DNA of 64,000 nt. Origin: Nocardia sp. NRRL S-836. Its GTDB lineage: Bacteria > Actinomycetota > Actinomycetes > Mycobacteriales > Pseudonocardiaceae. Under the pieces are notes generated by a model. That model did no database searches. It saw only the letters and a list, made by a program, of their open reading frames with translations, and was not told the DNA's origin. The translations under genes and the position numbers were made by a program. Of the stretch, positions 8,829 through 17,043 are shown piece after piece. Positions within the stretch are counted from its first letter, which is position 1. Every line of letters starts with the position of its first letter. Location of the stretch: positions 1 to 64,000 of the forward strand of contig NZ_LGDY01000080.1 of assembly GCF_001279525.1 (NCBI RefSeq), read 5' to 3'.

Positions 8829-8867
8829 GTCATTCTCGTGCCCGCAGCCCGCGGGCACGAGAATGAC
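8829..8867. terminator. strong bidirectional terminator hairpin
   Basis: A perfect 16-bp stem (GTCATTCTCGTGCCCG and its complement) with a 7-base loop lies between the convergent sugar dehydrogenase and cold-shock genes. It should stop transcription from both sides. Confidence 0.85.
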
Positions 8868-8912
8868 AGCAAGCAGGACCCTGTCCTCAGGCCGTAGGAC
8901 CGTCCCGGACGG

Positions 8913-9854
8913 TCAGGCGCGCTCGACGGAATCGGCCTGCGGGCCCCGGTCGCTCTGCCGGATGCGGAAGCGCACCCGCTCGCCGGCCACCAGGGGCTCG
9001 CTGCCGGAGACCACCGAGACGTGCACGAAGAGGTCGGGCCCACCCGCGTCCGGGGTGATGAAGCCGAAGCCGCGGTCGGCGTCGTAGCGGGCCACCGTGC
9101 CGTCGCCGGCGCGGGCTGCGGGCTTGGCGGCCGAACGGGCCTGAGCGGGTGCCGCGGCGGCCTCCACCGGCTCGCCGGCGGCCACGAACCGCACCTCGCG
9201 CGCCTGACGACCCTGGTCCACGGTGACCGTGGTGAACGAGACCCGGTCGCCCTCGACCGGCAGGTACCGGTCGTCGACCAGGGCGCGCACGTGCAGGAAG
9301 ACGTCGCCCGCCCCGTCGTCGGCGGCCACGAAGCCGAACGCTTTCTCCTCGTCGAACCACAGCACGGAGCCGTCGGCGCCGTCGCCGGGCACGACCAGAG
9401 GGGCCTTGCGGACCCCGGCGTCGAAGCTCAGCGGCACCACGTGCTGGGCCTGCGGGCCCTTCTCCCCCGCGGTGACGACGAAGGCCACCCGCTGCCCGGC
9501 CGCGAGGACGCCCCCGGTGACGATGGCGGAGGAGTGCACGAACACCTCCGCACCCCCGCCGTCCGGCGCGGCGAACCCGTAGCCCTTGGCCGGCTCGTAC
9601 CAGGAGACGGTGGCGAGCACACCCAGGATCGCGTCAGGCGAGGCGTCCCCGGTGACGGCGACGTGCAGTGCCTGCGGACCGCGGGGTCCCTCACCGGTCT
9701 CGAACTCCACCGTCTGACCCTCGCGCAGCGCACGGGCCGCGCCCTCGCCCTGCACCTGCGAGACGTGCACGAAGATGTCGGCGCTGCCGTCGTCGGGGGC
9801 GAGGAAGCCGAAGCCGCGCTCGAGGTCGTACCAGCGGACGGTTCCGTGCTGCAC
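8913..9854 (-). CDS. protein of four tandem cold-shock domains
   Basis: The 313-aa product consists almost entirely of four cold-shock (OB-fold) domains at about 3-67, 78-140, 160-226 and 250-313. Each has a recognisable RNP1-like motif (RGFGFLAP, KGYGFAAP, KAFGFVAA, RGFGFITP) and RNP2-like motif (DIFVHVS, EVFVHSS, DVFLHVR, DLFVHVS). A Pro/Ala-rich linker near 228-248 separates the last two. Ordinary bacterial cold-shock proteins have a single domain of about 67 aa, so this is a multivalent version that could bind long single-stranded RNA or DNA. Domains 2 and 3 have more altered aromatic positions than 1 and 4. The gene is monocistronic. Confidence 0.85.
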   Translation of the reverse strand: MQHGTVRWYDLERGFGFLAPDDGSADIFVHVSQVQGEGAARALREGQTVEFETGEGPRGPQALHVAVTGDASPDAILGVLATVSWYEPAKGYGFAAPDGGGAEVFVHSSAIVTGGVLAAGQRVAFVVTAGEKGPQAQHVVPLSFDAGVRKAPLVVPGDGADGSVLWFDEEKAFGFVAADDGAGDVFLHVRALVDDRYLPVEGDRVSFTTVTVDQGRQAREVRFVAAGEPVEAAAAPAQARSAAKPAARAGDGTVARYDADRGFGFITPDAGGPDLFVHVSVVSGSEPLVAGERVRFRIRQSDRGPQADSVERA

Positions 9855-9993
9855 GGTGCACTCCTGGTCTTTCGGGTGGTCGGGGGGCCATTGTCCCAGG
9901 TGCCGTGTTCACCTGTTGACCGACGATCTTCCCCGGCGGGCACACCCTCACGGCTTCGACCTGCATTGCCGGAGTTGCAGGCAGCCACGGCGC

Positions 9994-12900
9994 TCAGCGG
10001 ACCTTCGCGGCGATCTTCTGAACCTCCTCGAACCGGGACTCGTCTGCCAGCGCGTGGTGGTCGTCAGCCGGGTCGCGGTCCAGCAACGCGGCGGCGTGGC
10101 CGGCGCACTCGGTTCGCAGGCGCGTCAGTTCGTCGCGCAGGGTTTCGCGGCGTGCGCCGAACGTTGCGCGCATGGCGGTGCGAACCGAGACCGCGTGCTG
10201 GTAGAGCAGTTGGGTCAGCTGGTAGCGGGCGTGGGAGTTGTCCTTGTCGTCGCGCAGCAGCTGGCGGAGGTCTTTGGCCAGGGAGTCCGGGTCCACCTCG
10301 CCGGGACGGCGCCGGTGTTTGGCGATCGTCACCTCGACCACGAGCTGGCGGCGGGCGTCACCGGCGTCGAGGGACGACATCTCGCCGAAGTCCTCGCCGA
10401 TCTCCACGTTCGTGGGCAGCGGACCGTCCCACCGCATCCAGCGGCGGTACACCGTCATCATCAGCCGGTGCACGTCCTCCAGGTGTTCGCCCCTGGCGGC
10501 GAGCCTCCGCAACCGGGTGCGGGCGTCCGCGAAGTCGTCGCACTGGATGGAGAGGCGCACGTACGGCAGCGAGTCGCGGGGGACGCAGGCGGCGCGGGCT
10601 TCGGCGAGCAGAGGTCGTGCCCGGTGTTGCTCGTCCACCGCGTTCAGGAGTTCGCCGAGCAGGGCGGCCGGGCCTGCGGCGCCGCGCAGGCGGGTGATCC
10701 AGTGCTCCATGGCGGGCAACGCCGCCAGCACCGCATCCCGGACCCGGTGGTCCGGGGCGTCGTTGTTCAGAAGGCCGAGGGCGTGTTCCACCGACGGCAG
10801 GTAGACCGTGTGCGGGTCGTCCAGCAGGTCGAGGTGGTGCTCAGGTGCGTCGTTGCGGTGCCAGGAGCGGCAGAGGCGCTGGTAGCGGCGGGGGAAGTCG
10901 GCCGAGGAGTCGAGCCTGTTCTCGGCGGCGCGGAAGATGCGTTCGACGGCGAACCGGGCGGCGAGCTCGCACAGGTCGTTGAGCTGCCTGAGGTACGTGG
11001 ACGGCGCGCCGAGTCGCAGGACCGCCTTGCGCACCGTCTCGTCGGCCGGGTCCAGCCGCAGCTCGTCGAGCAGGCGCAGGCTGGTGAGGATCTCGCCGGA
11101 CGTTTCCGTGACGGGCCAGTCGTCCGCGCCGAGCAGCTCGTTGGCGATGCGCGACTTCCACCGGACGCGGTCGTGCGTCCAGGCGACGTGCGCCGCCTCC
11201 TCGTCCTGGTCGGTCGCCTCACGCACGCGGCTGCCGGGGTTGCAGGCGGCCTGGTGTGCTGCCTGGAACGCGGTGCGGCACAGCTCTTCGAACGGTGCGC
11301 GCACGCGCTTCGGCAGCGGGGCGCAGGCGGTCGCGACGAGGTCCAGACGGGCGTCGAACGCCTCGTCGAGCCGAGAACGCCGCACCGACCGCGTGACGCC
11401 GAGGCGCAGCGCCGGGCCGCGGTACGACAGCGCGCGGTTGAGCTCTTCGAGGCGCAGGTGGGCGATGGCGAGCGCTACCCGCGCCGGGCTGGTCAGCTCG
11501 GCGGGGACACCGCGCGGAGGCGGGTTGGGTGTGCCGTCGTCGGCCTGCCTGCCGCACAACGCCGCCGTGCCGAACGAACCCGCCAGTACGCGGTGGACGT
11601 CGGCCCGCTCGGCCGCGCCCCGCGCCGGCGTGTCCGCGAGCAGCGCCTCGCCGTAGAGGGCTTCGAGGTAGCGGTTCCAGGACTGGGTCGCCGCGGCCAC
11701 GTCGCCTGCCGCCGTGTGTGCGACCGCGAGGTTGTGCAGGACCGCCGTGGACATCGGGTTCTCGATGAGCATCGCCTGCCAGTACCTGCGAGCCGGCGTG
11801 TGCGCGCCCATCCGGTGCTGTGACTCGGCGAGGCGGCCGTTCAGGTGGGAACGCAGCAGCACGAGCGCGGAGCGGCGGCTCAGTGGCGGTGGATACGCGT
11901 CGAGTGACCTCCAGGCACGAGCGGTGTTGTCCGCGAGCGCGCGGTCGACCGCTGCCACCGCGGCGGCGACTCGCTCCCGAGGACCGCCGGAACGCGCCGG
12001 AGACGGGGCCGGCTCGGTGTGAGGCGGGATCGGCCCGCCTTGGGGCGCGGGAGCGAAGGACTTGAGCTCCGCGTCGATCTCGGCGACACCCGCCGACGGC
12101 GGCACCGCGTCCGGCACCTCGCACGAGTGCAGTCTCTTCCGGATCTTGCTCAGGTGACCGTTCAGCGGGCTCGCCGCCTGCAACGCCTTCTTGCAGCGTT
12201 CGAAGCGGTCACCGAAATCCGCAGAGCGAGTGCGGTCCGCCGTGCCCTGGACGAGCTTCTCCAGTTCCCGCACCCGTTCGGCGCAGACGTGGTCGAGCCG
12301 TTTCGCGATGCGGGCCAGCACCGCGTGATCCGCACGGATCCGGCCCGCGTCCGCCAGATCGGCGCGGACGAGCGATTTGGCGGTGGTGTTCGCGTCCTTC
12401 TTCAGCCGTGCGAGCGTTTCAGCGTCCCGTTCGAACGCCGCCAGCACCACGTCCGGATCGGCCTCCGCCGCCTTCTCCGTGACGACGTCGGCCGGCGTCT
12501 TCGGCGGTGTGGCGGTGGTGATGGCCCGCAGCGCGGACGCCATCGCGTCGAGGTGGACCGCCGGGTCGCCGTCGACGAACCGCCGTGCCGCCGCGTACGC
12601 GCTCAGGTTCGGCACCTGCAGCGGCCGCCACAGCACCCGCCGCTGGTGAATGAGCGCGACGAGCAGATCGGGCAGCTCCCGCCGTGCGAGACATTCGGCG
12701 AGGCGAGCGGGCACCGCCTCCTCGTCGGCCTCGAACAGCTCGCACACCAGGTCCAGCACGCGCCGGGCCGGGCCGTCCCCCACCGGTGCCGCGAGCCTGC
12801 GGATCGTCGCGGGTGGATACCCGTGCACCAGCCACTGCACGGCCGACACCGTGAACGCCGCGGCACCGCCCACCCTCCGCTCAGCGAGCTCGGCGATCCG

Positions 12901-13476
12901 CCGCAGGTCCTCGGCGATCACGTCCCGGCCGCGCTCACCCGCGGGCCTGCGCAGCACCCGTTCCGCGGTGATGTCGTGGATCCCCGACCAACGGGACGTG
13001 CCAGGGCGCGACAACGACGCCGGCGCCGTGCTGTCCAGGTCCCTGCCTTCACGAACGGCCGATGTGATCTCATCGACCCGTTGCCGCTCCTCGCCCTGGT
13101 AGGAGGGGTCGCCGACGCGCTGCTCGTGCAGGCCCTGGTGGACGATCGACAGGTGTGCCCAGACCCGGTGGTTGGCCGGTGCGAACTCGGCCGCCGCGGT
13201 CAGCCAGCTCAGCGCGGCGTCGAGCCGTCCGTGCCGCAGGTGGATCAGGCCGACGTGGTAGGGGTGCCTGGGGTTGATCGGATCGACGCGGTGGGCCGTC
13301 CCCAGCAACGACAGCGCCTCCTCCGGTGGCGTGGCGGGGTGCACGGCCAGCCGGAAACACGCCTCCGCCAGCGCGTCCCGCTCGTCGGCGCCCAGCCCGG
13401 CGCCCTGCTCATGGCGCGCCAGCAGCTTGTCCGCGATCGGGCGCAGCACCTCCGGCCGGTTCTCGAGCGAGGTCAC
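9994..13476 (-). CDS. large TPR-like protein, last gene of the Hsp70/TIR operon
   Basis: The 1160-aa alpha-helical product has clear TPR repeats near the N-terminus (SLLGTAHRVDPINPRHPYHVGLIHLRHGRLDAALSW style helices, about 50-110) and again near 610-650 (NPMSTAVLHNLAVAHTAAGD). Between and after these are long helical repeats without a recognised catalytic motif. The start is the GTG at 13476, which overlaps the stop of the TIR gene by 4 nt (GTGA); the longer upstream frame lies inside the TIR gene. It is the distal gene of the eight-gene operon and probably scaffolds partners of the TIR or Hsp70 protein. No enzymatic function is visible. Confidence 0.75.
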   Translation of the reverse strand: MTSLENRPEVLRPIADKLLARHEQGAGLGADERDALAEACFRLAVHPATPPEEALSLLGTAHRVDPINPRHPYHVGLIHLRHGRLDAALSWLTAAAEFAPANHRVWAHLSIVHQGLHEQRVGDPSYQGEERQRVDEITSAVREGRDLDSTAPASLSRPGTSRWSGIHDITAERVLRRPAGERGRDVIAEDLRRIAELAERRVGGAAAFTVSAVQWLVHGYPPATIRRLAAPVGDGPARRVLDLVCELFEADEEAVPARLAECLARRELPDLLVALIHQRRVLWRPLQVPNLSAYAAARRFVDGDPAVHLDAMASALRAITTATPPKTPADVVTEKAAEADPDVVLAAFERDAETLARLKKDANTTAKSLVRADLADAGRIRADHAVLARIAKRLDHVCAERVRELEKLVQGTADRTRSADFGDRFERCKKALQAASPLNGHLSKIRKRLHSCEVPDAVPPSAGVAEIDAELKSFAPAPQGGPIPPHTEPAPSPARSGGPRERVAAAVAAVDRALADNTARAWRSLDAYPPPLSRRSALVLLRSHLNGRLAESQHRMGAHTPARRYWQAMLIENPMSTAVLHNLAVAHTAAGDVAAATQSWNRYLEALYGEALLADTPARGAAERADVHRVLAGSFGTAALCGRQADDGTPNPPPRGVPAELTSPARVALAIAHLRLEELNRALSYRGPALRLGVTRSVRRSRLDEAFDARLDLVATACAPLPKRVRAPFEELCRTAFQAAHQAACNPGSRVREATDQDEEAAHVAWTHDRVRWKSRIANELLGADDWPVTETSGEILTSLRLLDELRLDPADETVRKAVLRLGAPSTYLRQLNDLCELAARFAVERIFRAAENRLDSSADFPRRYQRLCRSWHRNDAPEHHLDLLDDPHTVYLPSVEHALGLLNNDAPDHRVRDAVLAALPAMEHWITRLRGAAGPAALLGELLNAVDEQHRARPLLAEARAACVPRDSLPYVRLSIQCDDFADARTRLRRLAARGEHLEDVHRLMMTVYRRWMRWDGPLPTNVEIGEDFGEMSSLDAGDARRQLVVEVTIAKHRRRPGEVDPDSLAKDLRQLLRDDKDNSHARYQLTQLLYQHAVSVRTAMRATFGARRETLRDELTRLRTECAGHAAALLDRDPADDHHALADESRFEEVQKIAAKVR

Positions 13477-15191
13477 GGCTGTTCCTCCGCGCCGGTGCTG
13501 AGCTCCTCGACCGGCAGGACCAGCGTGCCCCTGCCGTCGGACGTCGCCGCGAGCCGCCCGTCCGGCGAGATCGCGAGCGGGTGGGCCGAGGTGACCTCGA
13601 TGCGGCCGTCCCGCATCAGCACGTGCGAGCCGTCCGGGTACTCGAACACGACCAGCCTGCCGTCCCGGGACGCGCACACGATCCGGGCGCCGGGCACCGT
13701 GCGGAAACCCAGGTGCACGCCCAGTTCCGCGTCGAAGCAGACACCGAGGCCCTCGCCGTTGAGCACGATCGACAGGTCCGGCCCCACCAGCGCGTCGGCG
13801 AGCTGCGTGACCGGCAGGTCCACGACGAGCGGGCGCTCGGATCCGCTGTCGAGGCGGTAGACGTGGTGCTCCCCCGCGATCAGCGTGTACCCCGGTTCGT
13901 GGTGGATGCCGAGCAAGAGGCGTTCCAACGCGTACTCGGCCTTCACGTGCCCCTGGTCGTAGACGGTCAGGACGCCGTCCAGATCACCGACGAGCAGCCG
14001 CCCTTCGCCGTCGACCTCGAGCAGCTGCACACCCTCGCGGTGGTCGAGCACGGTCTCGGGTTCCGCACCCGCCAGTGACCAGACGGAGCCGCTCCACATG
14101 CCGACGAGCAGCGTGTCGCCGTGGAACACCAACGCTCCCGGCACGGTGAGGCCGGGCGCACGAGCGAGATCGGCCGTGTGAGTGCTCCCGTCCGGTGCGG
14201 CCACCACGACGCGGCCCGTCCAGTCGGCGACCGCCATCCGGTCGCGTCCGCGCGCCCACAGCCGCGGCCGTCCGGCGAGGCGCGTGCCGCCCTGCCCGCG
14301 GCCGGGTTCGTCGAGCGAGTGGACAGACAGGTGCGGACCGTCCAGCACCACGATCCGCCGCGCGTCGGGGAAGAACACCTGACGTCCGCTCGCGGGCAGG
14401 CGCGGGTGCACGCGATCCGGGCCGGCGGGCTGCGGCGCGGGCGGGCTCACCTGGATCGGCGCGGTCTCGACGGGTTCGCAGCCGGGCGCCCGCGCGAGCA
14501 ACCGCACGGACTCGACCGCCCGGCGGAACGACAGGTCGGCGAACGTGGCGGTGCCGTGCACGGTCGGGTGGACGAGCGTGCCGTTCAGACCGGAGTCGGG
14601 CGGCACGGTGGTGAGCGTGATCGGCTCGCTGCTCTCCAGCACGGTCGTGCCATCGGTGCCGATGACCGACACCCGCACCGTGGGCAGGGTGTGGTTGACC
14701 ACGGCGCTGGGCGGCGGCCCCTCGAACCGGAGCTGCCTGCGGTTCCGCGCGGGTCGCAGGCCCAGCGCGGTGCGCAGGGTCTCGAACCAGTTCGGGTGGG
14801 TGACGGCGACCCAGTTGTACTTGCTGGCGGTGAACCAGATCTTGTCCTTGGCCGCCTCCTCCATCAGCACCGGGATGAACCCGATCCGGCCGGCCCTGTT
14901 GAGGTCGACGGCGCGCTGGAGCTCGAACTGGCAGACGTTCTTGGTGAAGTACCGCAACGAGTACAGGGCGACGAAGTACCTGGACCGCGGCAGCGCCGTC
15001 TCCAGGTACTCCTCCCAGTCGACGCCGGGCGGAAAGCCCTCGCGGTCGACGTCGATGAAGATCCGCGGCGGCACGCCCCGGGACGTGATGCACTTGTGCA
15101 GGCCGTCCGCGAGGTCTCTGGCCTTCTGGTAGTCCTCACGCGCGTAGCTGATGAAGACGTCCCACCCGTCGTGGCTCTCGGGCTCGGTCAT
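13473..15191 (-). CDS. TIR-domain protein with C-terminal beta-propeller-like region
   Basis: Residues 9 to about 150 of the 572-aa product form a TIR domain: WDVFISYAREDYQKARDLADGL opens it, and CQFELQRAV places a Glu at 90, the position of the catalytic Glu of NAD-cleaving TIRs. About 160-250 is a beta-rich linker, and 265-560 is a set of short strand repeats (RIVVLDGP, RMAVADWTGRVVVAAPDG, RLLVGDLDGVLTVYDQG, RLAATSDGRGTLVLP) typical of a WD40/YVTN-like propeller. The ATG at 15191 behind AAGGGG is preferred; a GTG at 15206 would overlap the previous stop by 4 nt. The propeller could sense a ligand and the TIR act as NADase or adaptor. Confidence 0.8.
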   Translation of the reverse strand: MTEPESHDGWDVFISYAREDYQKARDLADGLHKCITSRGVPPRIFIDVDREGFPPGVDWEEYLETALPRSRYFVALYSLRYFTKNVCQFELQRAVDLNRAGRIGFIPVLMEEAAKDKIWFTASKYNWVAVTHPNWFETLRTALGLRPARNRRQLRFEGPPPSAVVNHTLPTVRVSVIGTDGTTVLESSEPITLTTVPPDSGLNGTLVHPTVHGTATFADLSFRRAVESVRLLARAPGCEPVETAPIQVSPPAPQPAGPDRVHPRLPASGRQVFFPDARRIVVLDGPHLSVHSLDEPGRGQGGTRLAGRPRLWARGRDRMAVADWTGRVVVAAPDGSTHTADLARAPGLTVPGALVFHGDTLLVGMWSGSVWSLAGAEPETVLDHREGVQLLEVDGEGRLLVGDLDGVLTVYDQGHVKAEYALERLLLGIHHEPGYTLIAGEHHVYRLDSGSERPLVVDLPVTQLADALVGPDLSIVLNGEGLGVCFDAELGVHLGFRTVPGARIVCASRDGRLVVFEYPDGSHVLMRDGRIEVTSAHPLAISPDGRLAATSDGRGTLVLPVEELSTGAEEQP

Positions 15192-15202
15192 CTGCTGCCC
15201 CT

Positions 15203-16840
15203 TCACGCGAGCCGGTCGACTGCGGTCACGATGTCCTGCAGCGCCCGGCGCGACCGCGGGTCGGTGGTGGTGCGCAGCAGCCGCCTCGCCTCCTGGCCGA
15301 TGCTCGCGAACTCCGAGCGGTGGAGGTCCCGCAACGCCATCACGTCCGCCGGGAAGAGCCGACCGGACCTCAGCGTCTCCGCCGCGCTGTTGAAGCGCAG
15401 GACCAGCGCGTTGACCTCCACGTTGACCATGGCGTGATCGATCTCCGCCAACCTCTGGGTCACCGCGTCGGCGAGCTTCTGCACGTGCCGCTCGTTCTCC
15501 TTCGTGCTGGCCATCGCCTGGAGGCCGGGGATTCGGCCGCGCAGCTCCTCCATGGTGCGGCGCAAGGCGATCAGCTGGGCCTGCGTCGGCGGGTTGCGGA
15601 CCTTGGCCATGGCGGTGTTGTGCTCGTCGAACGCCGCGTTGACCGCGAAGACCTCCTTCGCCTCCACCGCCTTGCGCAGCAGCGCTTCCGACTCCGGCAG
15701 CCGCGGGTCACGCGCGGCGATCCCGGCCGCCGTGATCGCACGTTCCGGATCCTTGCCCTGCACCAGCAGGCAGAACGCGTACAGGTAGTTGGCCGGCGGG
15801 AACGACGGCACGAGGTGCAGGACCTTGGCGAGCACCCGCTCCGCCTCCGCCCAGCGCTCGTCCCCGAACAGACCGAGGGTCTCCTCGCGGTACTGCTCGG
15901 CGATCAGCTCGTACAGCCGCATGGCGCGTTCGGGCGCGAGCTTGGGCGGGGGCAACGGTTTCGCGGGCGAACGGCGGGTGCGGAGGAGCCCTTCGACATA
16001 CGTGTCGAAGTCACGCACCACCTCTGCCTGACGCCAGTCAGCGTCCAGCCGCCGCAACTCCTTGCGGGTGCGCAGGTACGCGCCGTCGGCGAGAGCGCGC
16101 ACGGCGTCTCTCGTCAGCGGCCTCAACGCCACCGTCTGGAGCGCGTTCGCGATCGTGCGGAGATGGCTCGCGTCGCCCTCGACCACCTCCGCCGCGGACC
16201 GCGCGGTGCGAAAGGCCGTCGTGTACTCGCCGTCCATCGCCTGCATGATCGCCAGCAGGTACGGCGGTTCGGACTCCTCCGGCGCGAGTTCGATGAACCG
16301 GCCGAGCCGCTCGTCCGCGGCGCGCCGGTCGTGGTGGCGGGTGTCGAGGAACGTGCCGATCTCCTGCGGCGTCAGCACGTCGCGCAGCGTGCGGCGGAGT
16401 TCGAGAACCCCCGCGCGCAGCTGCGGATCCAGTCGTTCGCTTCGCAACGGCAGGGTGAGCTCCAGCGCCGTCATCAGGTCGCCGAGCCGGTAGTGGCAGT
16501 ACGCCTGGAGATACCGCGCCTCGGGGTGACCGGGCGAGATCTCCAGGAACTCCGCGAGCTGCTCCAGCGCGATCTCGTACTCGCCGTCGGCGATGTTGAC
16601 GCGGGCGTCTTGGAGCAGGTCGTCGCCGTCGTCGTCCAGCTGGAGCGAGTCCTCGGCGGCGAGCGTCACGAGGTCCGGCAGGAAGACCGTCGACGGCGCC
16701 GTGCGTTCGGTGCGCCGCCGGGTGAACTCCTCCAGCCGCCGGAAGTGCTCGCCGAGGTCCCCGCCACCGAAGCTCAGCCCCGAGAAGTCGGGGAGCCGAG
16801 GCGGCAGGTGCGGGAGCGCCGGGGTGTCGCGTTCGGTCAT
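15203..16840 (-). CDS. TPR-repeat protein, 545 aa
   Basis: After a Pro-rich, low-complexity N-terminus (1-70) the protein is all helical with TPR-like pairs near 70-145 (LQDARVNIADGEYEIALEQLAEFLEISPGHPEARYLQAYCHYRLGD pattern), 175-225 and 310-380 (FGDERWAEAERVLAKVLHLVPSFPPANYLYAFCLL pattern). The remainder up to 545 looks like a long coiled coil (440-520). No catalytic motif is seen. It starts 4 nt inside the end of the 68-aa gene (ATGA) and its stop precedes the TIR gene by 11 bp, so it is translationally linked to both. A scaffold or receptor role for other operon products is inferred from context only. Confidence 0.75.
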   Translation of the reverse strand: MTERDTPALPHLPPRLPDFSGLSFGGGDLGEHFRRLEEFTRRRTERTAPSTVFLPDLVTLAAEDSLQLDDDGDDLLQDARVNIADGEYEIALEQLAEFLEISPGHPEARYLQAYCHYRLGDLMTALELTLPLRSERLDPQLRAGVLELRRTLRDVLTPQEIGTFLDTRHHDRRAADERLGRFIELAPEESEPPYLLAIMQAMDGEYTTAFRTARSAAEVVEGDASHLRTIANALQTVALRPLTRDAVRALADGAYLRTRKELRRLDADWRQAEVVRDFDTYVEGLLRTRRSPAKPLPPPKLAPERAMRLYELIAEQYREETLGLFGDERWAEAERVLAKVLHLVPSFPPANYLYAFCLLVQGKDPERAITAAGIAARDPRLPESEALLRKAVEAKEVFAVNAAFDEHNTAMAKVRNPPTQAQLIALRRTMEELRGRIPGLQAMASTKENERHVQKLADAVTQRLAEIDHAMVNVEVNALVLRFNSAAETLRSGRLFPADVMALRDLHRSEFASIGQEARRLLRTTTDPRSRRALQDIVTAVDRLA

Positions 16841-17043
16841 TCCGGCAGCGCTTCGGGTTCGGGTGCGGAACCGAGCGCGCGTTCGGCGACCGCGCGGCAG
16901 AGCAGGTACTCGGCCTCCTGGTCGAGCTTCAGCATCAACGGCAGCGCCGCGGGCAGCGCGGCCTCGTCGAACAGCTGCCGCTCGTCGGTCTCCCGGCGGT
17001 ACTCGACCGGCGGCAGCAGCCCGACCAGCCGGTCACGGTCCAT
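16837..17043 (-). CDS. small acidic protein of the Hsp70/TIR operon
   Basis: This 68-aa frame starts at the ATG at 17043, overlaps the end of the membrane-TPR gene by 11 bp, and overlaps the start of the next TPR gene by 4 nt. It contains LPPVEYRRETDERQLFDEAALPAALPLMLKLDQEAEYLLCRAVAER and ends in an acidic tail (EPEALPE). The central part is predicted helical. No family is recognised. Conserved tight coupling on both sides argues that it is translated. Confidence 0.65.
   Translation of the reverse strand: MDRDRLVGLLPPVEYRRETDERQLFDEAALPAALPLMLKLDQEAEYLLCRAVAERALGSAPEPEALPE

Noticed and set aside
10000..13860. Several long plus-strand open frames opposite the 1160-aa TPR gene
   Set aside because: They are antisense shadows caused by very high third-position GC, with no recognisable domains; the minus-strand genes have TPR and TIR motifs.
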